DNA of 64,000 bases from Leptospira idonii (GTDB taxonomy: Bacteria > Spirochaetota > Leptospiria > Leptospirales > Leptospiraceae), in contig NZ_RQHW01000065.1 of NCBI RefSeq assembly GCF_004770995.1, positions 62,001 through 126,000 on the forward strand. Direction: 5' to 3'. Positions 19,898-28,832 of the stretch are shown piece by piece. Position 1 is the stretch's first letter. Each line of letters opens with the position of its first letter. The position numbers and the translations under genes are program-made. Below the pieces are notes generated by a model that worked only from the letters and a program-made list of their open reading frames with translations, was not told where the DNA came from and did not search any database.

Positions 19898-21465
19898 TGT
19901 AAAAAATGGATTTCCTTTTCTCTGTCCATTTTTCTCTCCCATATCTCTTTGTAAAGCGGGGAACAATTCCATTGTTTCCTCTCGCAAAGATTTAAAAACA
20001 AAGAAGGCTTATAACGAACCACATAGATCTTCCATTCAAAATCCCTCCACTTATGCAGAATATAAGGAAGATCTAAGTCAGGATAACGATCACTGAGCAC
20101 CAAATCGATCTCTCTTTCTGTAATATCTTCTCGATTTGTTACTTTTTCGTGACCGACTCTACCTCTAGTACTAGTAGATTTACGAGCCAACCTCTTGTCT
20201 GTTAGGCCGGACTCCGCCTCCCAAGCATAATCGGGACGCATCCAGTAGATATAATGAGCCTGTGCTCCGAAAAAAGCCACACGAAACCCTTGTAGTGAAT
20301 TCCGGTCGTATCCGTTCGGAGAGTTCAATTTGTCCCCATAAAACCGTCTTTCCTCACCGATTCCATTCCAAGTCGCCAGAGATGAATTCTCATTTCGGAA
20401 CGGATTGATGTAAACCGCAGAAGAAAGTAAAAATAGAAAGAAAACAAAGTAAACTAACAACCTGGGAAATCTATCTTTTCCGAAGAGAAAGAACTTCCCA
20501 CTGCCAGTATCGGATGCAAGCGATCTCTCCCCAATTTGACTCGATAAAATTTCATTTAACTGAAGATATACGATCCAGGAAAGATAAGGAAGGATGGGAA
20601 TCCAAAATCGCATCCCCATAAAATCTCCGCCTATGTATAGAACGTAAGCGATGTAGATTAAAACCGAAGAAGAAATCCAAACATTCTCTGCTCTTCGGAA
20701 GAAACTTCTCACCAAAAGAAAAACGGAACCTATAAATACGGGAAGATAAAAAGGATATACCTTCATCCAATATCCCAGATAAAAAATTCCCTGGCTGAAA
20801 TAGGAAGGATGGTTTGCCTTCGCATAAAAAGTATTCGGTAAAATATCTCCGTAATAGAAAATACGAAACAACTCAAAGAACCCGAAACCCAAACAAGGAA
20901 ACCAAATAGAAAACTTCTTCCAAGATTTATATTGGGATAAAAAACGAATTCCCAGAAACAAAATCCCTTCCGGGCGCAAAAGACTGGCAACGAACAAATA
21001 CCAAGATGCATTTTCTTTTTTCCGATCCCACTCGATCAAACCTATCGTCAGAAAGGATATGAAAGCCATAGTCTCCAGACCGGAAGTAGCGAAGATTTTA
21101 AAATGATAGAGAAGAGAAAGATGGAGAGTGAAAAACGGAATGATATTCTTTTTAAAGCTTCTGGATTCGTAAGTTAAAAAATACAAAAGAAGTCCGACAT
21201 AACATAAAATCCCCAATACTTGCGAAAACAATAAAGGAGAAAGGGAAAACAACATCCCCAAAGACAACACAAGCGTCCAAAGAAAATTGCTATAACCTTC
21301 TACATACTCTCCCTTTTGAAATACCAGCCCGAATCCCTCCGCCAAATTTCTGGAATAAACGAAACTGATAAAGGAATCGTCACATAACCATCGATATAGA
21401 ACGGATTGATATACTGCATACACTACCGCCAAAACTGCGGTTCCCCAAAACAGATATTTTTTCAT
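19894..21465 (-). CDS. Polytopic membrane glycosyltransferase, GT-C type (AftB-like)
   Basis: 523 residues with about ten hydrophobic segments in the first 370, then a soluble C-terminal domain. The first loop carries CDDSFISFVYSRNLAEGFGL and GEYVEGYSNFLWT; the D-D pair after the first span and the VEGYSNFLW block resemble lipid-linked sugar transferases such as mycobacterial AftB, and this combination also occurs in spirochaetes. It likely moves a sugar from a polyprenyl carrier to an envelope glycan outside the inner membrane. Substrate unknown. It follows the kinase-like gene by 28 nt and overlaps pgeF by 4 nt. Confidence 0.75.
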   Translation of the reverse strand: MKKYLFWGTAVLAVVYAVYQSVLYRWLCDDSFISFVYSRNLAEGFGLVFQKGEYVEGYSNFLWTLVLSLGMLFSLSPLLFSQVLGILCYVGLLLYFLTYESRSFKKNIIPFFTLHLSLLYHFKIFATSGLETMAFISFLTIGLIEWDRKKENASWYLFVASLLRPEGILFLGIRFLSQYKSWKKFSIWFPCLGFGFFELFRIFYYGDILPNTFYAKANHPSYFSQGIFYLGYWMKVYPFYLPVFIGSVFLLVRSFFRRAENVWISSSVLIYIAYVLYIGGDFMGMRFWIPILPYLSWIVYLQLNEILSSQIGERSLASDTGSGKFFLFGKDRFPRLLVYFVFFLFLLSSAVYINPFRNENSSLATWNGIGEERRFYGDKLNSPNGYDRNSLQGFRVAFFGAQAHYIYWMRPDYAWEAESGLTDKRLARKSTSTRGRVGHEKVTNREDITEREIDLVLSDRYPDLDLPYILHKWRDFEWKIYVVRYKPSLFLNLCERKQWNCSPLYKEIWERKMDREKEIHFLQ

Positions 21466-21493
21466 AGAAGCCTTTCGGATATTGTGCGTTATT

Positions 21494-22582
21494 TTATTTA
21501 TCCAATTCGAAGGATCGGATGAACTCTTCTATTAGATTGATATGATCCATTTCCGGATTCGGATTTTCCATGGACGGTTCATAGAGATAGTCGTCAAAAA
21601 GATGAAAGTCGAATATCTTCAATTCGAAGTCGGGAAGAGTGATGATGATATTTTCCGAATGCACATCGAAAATCAATTTTTCTTCTTCCGCTAAAAACTT
21701 AGTCACCTCGATCACTCGATTGAAATCCACTGCGATTTTTTTCAGTTTCGATCTAGATATGATTCCGAACCTATGAGTGTCGAAATTCAATTTCCATTTT
21801 GGAAAAAACTTATTTAAAATCGCATTCTGATCCACTTTTTCATTTCTTGTAGTGAACTCTTTCAAGTGTTTCCCGGGAAGAAGAGGCTGTTGGTCGCAGG
21901 GAGTCAATGTCACTGAAGGGCTAAGAGGAGTTTTGCGAACCTTCAGACCCATAAAAAAACGAGTAGGGATCACCAAATCCGGAATCAAGGACTTCAGCTT
22001 CCAATAATGAAGCCTTTCCAAACCCAATCTTTTGAACTTAAATTCGATCTCGTCCCTTTTGGATTCGAATATCGTTTGTTTCTGCAGATAATTTTTGAGA
22101 GCAATTTCCTCTTTTTTGAGATACTTTTCCATATCTCTTCCCACTTCCTTATACAAAGAACCGAAAAGAGAATCGGAAGGTAGTTTTGATTTACCAATCT
22201 TAACTACCTGGTTCCAAGGAAGCTTATAAACGAATTTATAAGACCCTCTTCCTATATAATCCTCTTTAGAGAGAGGAAGAAAATTATCTAAATATTCTCT
22301 ACTGTATCTATGAGTGATTCGAAACACATGAGATACAGGAAAGGCCCATTCGTAAAAGTTTCTTAAAAAACCGGACTGTCTTAATACCTCATCGACAGGC
22401 AGATCTTCGATGGGGATGGGCTTTCTGTTTTCGTCCTTTTCCGGGTCATGGAAAAGTTCCTTATCCAGACCCTTTTCCAAAAGATCCAAAAATTGGGGAA
22501 TTTTTCCCCAATTAGGATAAGAATTCCAAAGAGAAGAGATCCTCTCCCGAAACGAACGAGACGGCTCTTCTTTTTCAGGCAT
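21494..22582 (-). CDS. Kinase-fold hypothetical protein (atypical protein kinase/APH-like)
   Basis: 362 residues, not recognised as a named family. Kinase-like elements appear in the right order: a glycine loop Y-IGRGSYKFVY (G111, G113) followed by the VVK lysine (K128); a catalytic-loop-like FDVHSENIII with D306 and N311 five residues apart, as in HRDxKxxN; and an IFDFH (D325) replacing DFG. The His of HRD is not conserved. There are no membrane segments and the N-terminal 100 residues are unrelated. It could phosphorylate a protein or small molecule, or be a pseudokinase. It begins 3 nt after the peptide-binding lipoprotein gene, so they are translated together. Confidence 0.6.
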   Translation of the reverse strand: MPEKEEPSRSFRERISSLWNSYPNWGKIPQFLDLLEKGLDKELFHDPEKDENRKPIPIEDLPVDEVLRQSGFLRNFYEWAFPVSHVFRITHRYSREYLDNFLPLSKEDYIGRGSYKFVYKLPWNQVVKIGKSKLPSDSLFGSLYKEVGRDMEKYLKKEEIALKNYLQKQTIFESKRDEIEFKFKRLGLERLHYWKLKSLIPDLVIPTRFFMGLKVRKTPLSPSVTLTPCDQQPLLPGKHLKEFTTRNEKVDQNAILNKFFPKWKLNFDTHRFGIISRSKLKKIAVDFNRVIEVTKFLAEEEKLIFDVHSENIIITLPDFELKIFDFHLFDDYLYEPSMENPNPEMDHINLIEEFIRSFELDK

Positions 22583-22585
22583 TGC

Positions 22586-24403
22586 CTATTTCACCCATTT
22601 AACTTCCGTTCTATATTCACCTAAACTTGATTTATCGGAAACGGCTTTTTTGAGTTTTGAATCCATCTCTTCGTCATACCACCAATAATCGCTGGAAAAA
22701 CTTTCGTCACCGTATTTTCCCAAAGGAAGAGACGGTTGACCGTATTTTCTCCAATACAATAGTCTTGTGCTAGGGAGATGCCAAAGCAGAACATAAGGAT
22801 ATTCTTTATATACCAATTGGTCGATTTCTTTCACGATTGAATTTCGTTTCGCCAAATCGAATTCCGTTTTTTGTTTATCGATCAAAGAATCTACCTTAGA
22901 GAGTTTTAAACCGGGAAGATTCGGCTGCCCTTGTTCTTCCGCATATTTGGAATGCCACTGTGCTTCCGGATCCTTAAACACACCGGAACCCCAAGCCGCC
23001 CAAGTCATATCGAAATCGTATTTATCTACTCTTTCACTCCAAGCAGCCAAATCCAATGTATCTATATTGGCACTGATTCCCAGTTCCTTTGCTTTTTCCA
23101 AAAACACTGTGAAATATTTTTCAGTCTTTTTATCGCGATCCAAAATGGTAAACTGAAACGGTTTTCCGTTTTTTTCTAAAATCCCTTGCGCATTCGGTTT
23201 CCATCCGGCCTCTTCCAAAAGTTTTCTCGCTTTTTTCATATCGAATGTAACGGGAGGATTGGGATTTTTTTCCGAACCGAAATAATAATCGGGATAATAA
23301 CTGTCCGTAGGATCATACTCGCCATACGCAAGTTTATCGATCATGGTTCTGCGATCCACCAAGTGAGCCATCGCCTCTCTCACTCTTTTGTCGGAAAAAA
23401 TATCCCTTCTTGTGTTCATCGCCCAACCTTGGAATCCGATCGGCTTCAAGTTAAATACTCTTTGTTTGGCGATCCAATTTCGATCGAAAGCTTCTCCTTT
23501 CGCTTCTTCCACCCAAACGAAAGCGGAATAGACCGGATAAATATCGATATCTCCTTTTTTAAACGCCTGCAATGCGACAGCTTCTTCGTTGTAAACTTTA
23601 TAGACGATTTGATCGAAGTTGTATCTTCCCTTATTGAAAGGATATGATCTTTGCCACCAATCCCCTCTTCTCTCCAGTTTGATGTATCTGTTCTTTTTCG
23701 ATTCCACGATTTTATAAGGACCGGAAACTACCGGGAATTCGAAATTCTCCTTATTGAAGTCTTTCCCTTCGAAATGATGTTTAGGAAGTATGAAGATGCT
23801 GGAAGATAAATCATTGAAATTGTTCCAATGAACGTCCTTCACTTCGAAGGATACCGTATAATCGTCCTCCTTTACCGGTTTGGAAAATCTGGTTAACACG
23901 ATTCTAAACACGGCAGTCGCATTCTTAGGATTCATGATCGTATCATAAGTGAACAAAACGTCATCTGCAGTGACAGGTTTTCCGTCGGACCATTTCGCAT
24001 TCTGATCCAAATAGAAAGTAAACTTACGTTTGTCAGGTGAAATTTTCCAAGCCTTTGCTAAATAAGGAATGGTTTCCAAAGTCACTGGATGATAGGCAGT
24101 CAGCGGTTCGTAAAGAGAAGTAAAAATTCGAGCGGTGGTTGTGAATTGATCCAGATAATAATTCAAGGATTTAGGGAATTGATGGGAATAGATTCGAATT
24201 CTCCCTCCTTTTTTCGCTTCGGGACTTGCAATGGGGTTGGTCTCCCTCAAAGCACCAGGAATCGTTTTTTCATCTCCTGTCCAAGGCAGGTCTTCTACTT
24301 TAGAAGAAAGAGTTTCTTGGCCTGAATCCGACTCGCTGCATTGAAACACAGAAAATAAACTCAAAATCAAAAAAGAGTAAAGAAGCAAAAGAGACTTGCG
24401 CAT
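22586..24403 (-). CDS. Extracellular solute-binding lipoprotein, family 5 (oligopeptide type)
   Basis: 605 residues. A lipoprotein signal with lipobox FSVFQC (Cys22) is followed by a family 5 peptide-binding protein: YEPLTAYHPVTLETIPYLAKAW, GKPVTADDVLFTYDTI and the LVDRRTMIDKLAYGEYDP block. It would capture peptides or another ligand in the periplasm or on the outer membrane's inner face and pass them to an ABC permease. No permease or ATPase gene is nearby, so it either serves a distant transporter or another role. First gene of the operon, divergent from the GH13 gene across 34 nt. Confidence 0.88.
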   Translation of the reverse strand: MRKSLLLLYSFLILSLFSVFQCSESDSGQETLSSKVEDLPWTGDEKTIPGALRETNPIASPEAKKGGRIRIYSHQFPKSLNYYLDQFTTTARIFTSLYEPLTAYHPVTLETIPYLAKAWKISPDKRKFTFYLDQNAKWSDGKPVTADDVLFTYDTIMNPKNATAVFRIVLTRFSKPVKEDDYTVSFEVKDVHWNNFNDLSSSIFILPKHHFEGKDFNKENFEFPVVSGPYKIVESKKNRYIKLERRGDWWQRSYPFNKGRYNFDQIVYKVYNEEAVALQAFKKGDIDIYPVYSAFVWVEEAKGEAFDRNWIAKQRVFNLKPIGFQGWAMNTRRDIFSDKRVREAMAHLVDRRTMIDKLAYGEYDPTDSYYPDYYFGSEKNPNPPVTFDMKKARKLLEEAGWKPNAQGILEKNGKPFQFTILDRDKKTEKYFTVFLEKAKELGISANIDTLDLAAWSERVDKYDFDMTWAAWGSGVFKDPEAQWHSKYAEEQGQPNLPGLKLSKVDSLIDKQKTEFDLAKRNSIVKEIDQLVYKEYPYVLLWHLPSTRLLYWRKYGQPSLPLGKYGDESFSSDYWWYDEEMDSKLKKAVSDKSSLGEYRTEVKWVK

Positions 24404-24437
24404 TTAAATTTCCTTTTGTTAAACTGGGTCTTCTTAA

Positions 24438-25838
24438 ATGAAACACCACTTCCATCAAACCTGGCTGTACGAGATCAACTCAAGGCTTTTTTGTCTGGAA
24501 AACGGATGTCGTTTGGAAGATCTTCCTTCCCTCATAGGGGAGACTTCTCCCTTTTCCGCCTCGGATCAAATTTGGATGATGGGCATTTGGGAAAACAGTC
24601 CAGGTTCCGGGCAAATAGCAAAGAGCCATCCCGGCCTTCAAAAAGAATTCGAAAACAGTCTGCCCGGCTTTACGGAAAAAGATATATACGGCTCCCCCTA
24701 TTCCATCTATCGATACGAAGTCGATCCCATTGTGGGGGGCAAATCCTCCTTACAATCATTAAGAAACAAATTGAACGCACTCGGAAAAGATCTGATCGTC
24801 GATTTTGTTCCCAACCATGTCTCTCTCGACTCCGCTTATATTTCAGAACACCCCGATTGTTTTTTAGAAAGGGAGGAAGCGGATCAAAACTCATTTCTCC
24901 ATGAAAACGGAAGAAGATACGCTCACGGAAAAGATCCTTACTTCGACGGTTGGACAGACACGATTCAATGGGATTTTTCCCAACCGAAAACGATCGATCT
25001 TCATAAAAAAATTTTACTTTCTATCGCAGAACAAGCAGATGGCGTTCGTTGTGATATGGCTATGCTTCCCTTGCAGGATGTCTTCGAAAAAACCCATTCC
25101 CGTTCAGGACTTCCTTATTGGAAGGAACTCATAGAAGAAGTAAAAAAGATATTTCCGAGTTTTAAGTTTTATGCGGAAGCCTATTGGAACAGGGAATACG
25201 ATCTGCAATGCCTCGGTTTCGACGGAACCTACGACAAAACTCTATACGACAGACTGCACAATTCGAATCAAGGAAGTGTCATAGAACATTTGCTTGCCGA
25301 TGCAGATTATCAAAATAAATCCGTTCGGTTTTTGGAAAACCACGACGAACCCAGAGCCTCTTCCGTATTCGCCAAACATCACAAGGATGATTTTGCGATT
25401 CTGTCGTTTCTCCCGGGAGTGATTCTTTTTTTTCAGGATCAAAACAAAGGGTATTTGAAAAAACATCCTGTGCAAATGATTCGGAGAGCGGCAGAAGAAA
25501 CAAATCTAGAAATCTTTTCCTTTTATGAAAGGGTTTTCCAAGCGCTAAAGGAAAGGCCAAAGAACATGGATTTATCGGAACCTAAAACGGAAATGTTCGG
25601 AGAAGGAAAAGTTCTAGTTCGTCTTTTAGAGGGAGAGACAAAAAAAGAAATTCTGATTTGGAACGAAGGAAACAGGACAACGGAAGGAAGAGTGATTCTT
25701 CCGATGAACGAATATTGGAGAAAAGAACTGAACGATTTGGTTTCCGGTCATTCTTTTCCCCAACCTCTGTCCGAGAAAAATGAAAAAGGAATATATTTCC
25801 GATTGGAACCGGGGCAGTCCCAATGGTTTATTTTTTAA
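24438..25838 (+). CDS. GH13 alpha-amylase family enzyme
   Basis: 466 residues. All four GH13 regions are visible: DFVPNH (region I), GVRCDMAM with nucleophile D206 (II), FYAEAYW with acid/base E247 (III) and FLENHDEPR with D303 (IV), plus a C-terminal beta domain. No signal peptide, so it acts in the cytoplasm on a glucan, maltodextrin or trehalose-type substrate. Region II lacks the usual R-x-D-x-x-K/H and subfamily cannot be set. It lies divergent to the peptide-binding lipoprotein and overlaps the 3' end of rel by 11 nt. Confidence 0.87.
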   Translation: MKHHFHQTWLYEINSRLFCLENGCRLEDLPSLIGETSPFSASDQIWMMGIWENSPGSGQIAKSHPGLQKEFENSLPGFTEKDIYGSPYSIYRYEVDPIVGGKSSLQSLRNKLNALGKDLIVDFVPNHVSLDSAYISEHPDCFLEREEADQNSFLHENGRRYAHGKDPYFDGWTDTIQWDFSQPKTIDLHKKILLSIAEQADGVRCDMAMLPLQDVFEKTHSRSGLPYWKELIEEVKKIFPSFKFYAEAYWNREYDLQCLGFDGTYDKTLYDRLHNSNQGSVIEHLLADADYQNKSVRFLENHDEPRASSVFAKHHKDDFAILSFLPGVILFFQDQNKGYLKKHPVQMIRRAAEETNLEIFSFYERVFQALKERPKNMDLSEPKTEMFGEGKVLVRLLEGETKKEILIWNEGNRTTEGRVILPMNEYWRKELNDLVSGHSFPQPLSEKNEKGIYFRLEPGQSQWFIF

Positions 25839-27888
25839 CCCTCTCTGCGAAAATCACCCCTTGGATCATTCTTAAGTTTTCTAAAATTTCTTTCAATTGA
25901 TCCAAATGCTCCACCTCTAACATAAATTTAGCGGTCAAAGTGCCGTTCGGATGAGAACTTGCGCCCGCTTCCAAAATATTCGTCTCCGTAGTGGAGATCG
26001 ATTCCACCATAGAAAGATAAATTCCTTGTACGTCTTTAGCTCTTACCTCTATCTGCACAGGGATCGGTTCTCCCGGCCCTTCCCAACGAACAGGAATGGT
26101 CTTCATCCACTCGGATTGTTTCAAAGCGGTGGTACAGTCTTTTTTGTGAACGCTCACTCCCCTTCCTCTAGTGATAAAACCCACGATCTCGTCTCCGGGA
26201 ATAGGAGTACAACAAGAAGCGATTCTCACAGGGACATCCGTCCAGCCTGCGACGGAGATTCCGTATTCTTTGGGCTCCTGCTGTTTCGATAGACTGGTTT
26301 TGGAAGCGGGCTTTTTGATCTTTACCTTTTTGATTTCCTTTAAGGTGTTCTCATCAATGACGGGAGCCGCATTTTCCAAAACGGATGCAATGGTTTCTTT
26401 CTGGGATTCTTCCTGAAGTCTTCTGAAATAAGCACGTAACTTTTGTCTGGCGGAAGAGGTTTTTACGATACGAAGCCAAATAGGAGAAGGTTTGGAACTT
26501 TTTTCAGTGATGATCTCCACCTGATCGCCGGATTTAAGTTCCGTACGAAGTGTAACCATCCTTCCGTTGATTTTTCCTCCCCTGGCATGAAGCCCCACAT
26601 CCGTATGAATTCGAAAGGCATAATCCAAAACGGTGGCACCTTTCGGCATCTCCACGATTTCTCCCTTGGGAGTGAACACGAAAACCTCGTCCTCATGGAG
26701 ATCGTATTGAAGTTCTTCCAAAAATTCCTTGGAATCGAGGCTGGGATCCTGCCAGGATTTTAGAACCTCCAACCACTTCGTTCTGAAAGCGTTTTCGACT
26801 CCGTTCTGAAGAACAACATTCGACTTACTGATATTAGCCGATTCTTTATACGCCCAGTGCGCTGCGATCCCGTTTTCTGCGATCGCATTCATCTCTTTCG
26901 TTCGAATCTGCACTTCCATCGGCCTTCCGTCCGGTCCGAAAACGGTAGTGTGTAAGGATTGATAGAGATTTGTTTTGGGAGTGGCGATATAGTCCTTAAA
27001 TCTTCCCGGGATAGGTGTCCAAAGAGTGTGGACGATTCCTAAAACTCCGTAACAATCTTTGATTTCGTTCGTAATGATCCGAACGGCTCGTAGATCGAAA
27101 ATCTCTGAAAAACTTTTTTCCTTAGTCACCATTTTTCTATAGATGGAATAAAAATGTTTCGCCCTTCCGTCGATGCGCGCATCGATATTAATTTCAGCTA
27201 ACCTTTGCTTGAGGATAATTTTGATTTTCTCTATGTATTCGTCTCTTTCGGACTTCTTAGCAGCGACCCTTTTTTTGATCTCTTGGTATTCTTCAGGATG
27301 AAGGGATTGAAACGCCAAATCCTCCAGCTCGAACTTAACCTTATACACACCCAGTCTTCCCGCAATAGGAGCATAGAGAGAAAGAACCTCTTTTGCGATT
27401 CGTTTCTGTTTCTCCACAGGCTGGTATTTCAAGGTGCGGACATTATGCGTTTTGTCCGCAAGTTTGATGAGCATCACTCTCACATCTTTAATCGTAGCGA
27501 GTAACATCTTACGGATGTTTTCCGCAGCTTCCGTTTCTTTGGACTGGGATTTGATTTCCGAAATCTTAGTGACACCTTCCACTAAGTCAGCGATATCTTC
27601 CCCGAACTCCCTAGTCATATCTTCCTTGGAATATTCGGTGTCTTCCACTACGTCATGGAGTAGCCCCGCTGCGATGGCTCTTTCATCCAAACCGAGTTCA
27701 TCCAAAATGGAAGCAACATTCATGGGATGGATGATGTACGGTTCGCCTGACAATCGTTTTTGACCGTCGTGCATTTTGTATGCAACATCGTAAGCCTTTT
27801 CGATAAATTGCGCTTTATCGGTTCCGAGGCGTTTGTCTATCGCGTCGAATAATTCCGTTTTGTCTTTGATGTCTTGGTAAAGTCCCAT
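25828..27888 (-). CDS. rel: Bifunctional (p)ppGpp synthetase/hydrolase
   Basis: 686 residues, the full long-RSH layout. HD hydrolase domain with H78-D-V-V-E-D83 (active); synthetase domain ending in PGRFKDYIATPK, whose RxKD motif is the mark of bifunctional Rel/SpoT rather than hydrolase-dead RelA (ExDD); TGS (VFVFTPKGEIVEMPKGATVLDYAF); zinc-finger segment RIASCCTPIPGDEIVGFI with HKKDC; C-terminal ACT domain. Controls the stringent response at the ribosome. The frame is open to 28011, but the ATG at 27888 overlaps the nadC stop by one base (TAATG), so the two are coupled. Confidence 0.96.
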   Translation of the reverse strand: MGLYQDIKDKTELFDAIDKRLGTDKAQFIEKAYDVAYKMHDGQKRLSGEPYIIHPMNVASILDELGLDERAIAAGLLHDVVEDTEYSKEDMTREFGEDIADLVEGVTKISEIKSQSKETEAAENIRKMLLATIKDVRVMLIKLADKTHNVRTLKYQPVEKQKRIAKEVLSLYAPIAGRLGVYKVKFELEDLAFQSLHPEEYQEIKKRVAAKKSERDEYIEKIKIILKQRLAEINIDARIDGRAKHFYSIYRKMVTKEKSFSEIFDLRAVRIITNEIKDCYGVLGIVHTLWTPIPGRFKDYIATPKTNLYQSLHTTVFGPDGRPMEVQIRTKEMNAIAENGIAAHWAYKESANISKSNVVLQNGVENAFRTKWLEVLKSWQDPSLDSKEFLEELQYDLHEDEVFVFTPKGEIVEMPKGATVLDYAFRIHTDVGLHARGGKINGRMVTLRTELKSGDQVEIITEKSSKPSPIWLRIVKTSSARQKLRAYFRRLQEESQKETIASVLENAAPVIDENTLKEIKKVKIKKPASKTSLSKQQEPKEYGISVAGWTDVPVRIASCCTPIPGDEIVGFITRGRGVSVHKKDCTTALKQSEWMKTIPVRWEGPGEPIPVQIEVRAKDVQGIYLSMVESISTTETNILEAGASSHPNGTLTAKFMLEVEHLDQLKEILENLRMIQGVIFAERVKK

Positions 27889-28754
27889 TACTGAATGTCC
27901 AAACTGATGTCTAGAAAACGGACCGTATGAGTCAGATACCCCATACTCACCCCGATTCCTTCGAACTGAGATAAAAACGATAATTTTTCCGGAGTAATTC
28001 CTCCGGAACATTCGATTCGAATTCCGGGTGCTTTCCCTTTGAGAATCGAAATGGCAGTACGGGTATCTACTTCCGAAAAATTATCAAGCAGAATGATGTC
28101 CGGAGAAGAAGAGATTGCTTCATCTAACTGAGATAAGCTGTCGATTTCCAGTTCCACCTTCTTGGTAGGATGACGTTCTTTCACTGCGGCAACGGCACTC
28201 TTGATCGACCCGGCCTTCGCCACATGATTGTCCTTCAACATTGCCATATCGGAAAGATGAATTCGATGATTCCACCCTCCTCCCGTATGAACCGCATACT
28301 TTGCCAACTTTCTGTAACCAGGCAAAGTTTTTCGAGTATCTAAAATTACTAAATTAGGATATTGCTTTGTAACTTGCGCAGTATTTGTAGCAATGCCCGA
28401 AAGATATTGGATGAAGTTCAGCATCGTCCTTTCCATTTTCAAAATGGAAGACAAAGAACCTTTAAGCTCTCCGATTTTCAGCCCTTGGGAAAGTTCGGCT
28501 CCATCCTGCAAAAAGGGGGAATAGGTTACATTTTGTCCTAAACGATCGATCAGACACGGAATGACATCCGTTCCACAAAGAACTCCAGTGTCTTTGGAAA
28601 GCAAAATGGCAGTAGTGCTTTCGTTATCGGAAAATAGAGAATCGGTAGTGATATCGCCTTCCGGCAGATCTTCCTGTAAAGCAAGAGCTACTAACGGATT
28701 GAAATCTTCTTTGGTGATTTTGGAAATGGGAAGGGTATAGCCTCTATGTGTCAT
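27888..28754 (-). CDS. nadC: Nicotinate-nucleotide diphosphorylase (carboxylating)
   Basis: 288 residues. Makes nicotinate mononucleotide from quinolinate and PRPP in de novo NAD synthesis. NadC signatures: EDLPEGDITTDSLF, the TMLNFIQYLSGIAT helix, LDTRKTLPGYRKLAKYAVHTGGG (quinolinate and PRPP residues), DNFS and IECSGGIT. First gene of a nadC-rel pair. Upstream a strong terminator separates it from the LysM lipoprotein gene. Confidence 0.96.
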   Translation of the reverse strand: MTHRGYTLPISKITKEDFNPLVALALQEDLPEGDITTDSLFSDNESTTAILLSKDTGVLCGTDVIPCLIDRLGQNVTYSPFLQDGAELSQGLKIGELKGSLSSILKMERTMLNFIQYLSGIATNTAQVTKQYPNLVILDTRKTLPGYRKLAKYAVHTGGGWNHRIHLSDMAMLKDNHVAKAGSIKSAVAAVKERHPTKKVELEIDSLSQLDEAISSSPDIILLDNFSEVDTRTAISILKGKAPGIRIECSGGITPEKLSFLSQFEGIGVSMGYLTHTVRFLDISLDIQ

Positions 28755-28775
28755 ATCTCTATCCTTTCAGTAGAC

Positions 28776-28811
28776 AAAAAAAAAGCTGTCTTTGGCGACA
28801 GCTTTTTCCTT
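28776..28811. terminator. Bidirectional intrinsic terminator after the LysM lipoprotein gene
   Basis: AAAAAGCTGTC (28780-28790) and GACAGCTTTTT (28797-28807) give an 11-bp perfect stem with a 6-nt loop, flanked by A- and T-runs on both strands. It ends the minus-strand LysM transcript 26 nt after its stop and isolates nadC. Confidence 0.85.
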
Positions 28812-28832
28812 TTTCCGAAATGAACCTAAGAT

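Noticed and set aside
19898..19987. N-terminal extension of PgeF
   Set aside because: It runs into the coding end of the upstream GT-C gene; the ATGA overlap start is more natural.
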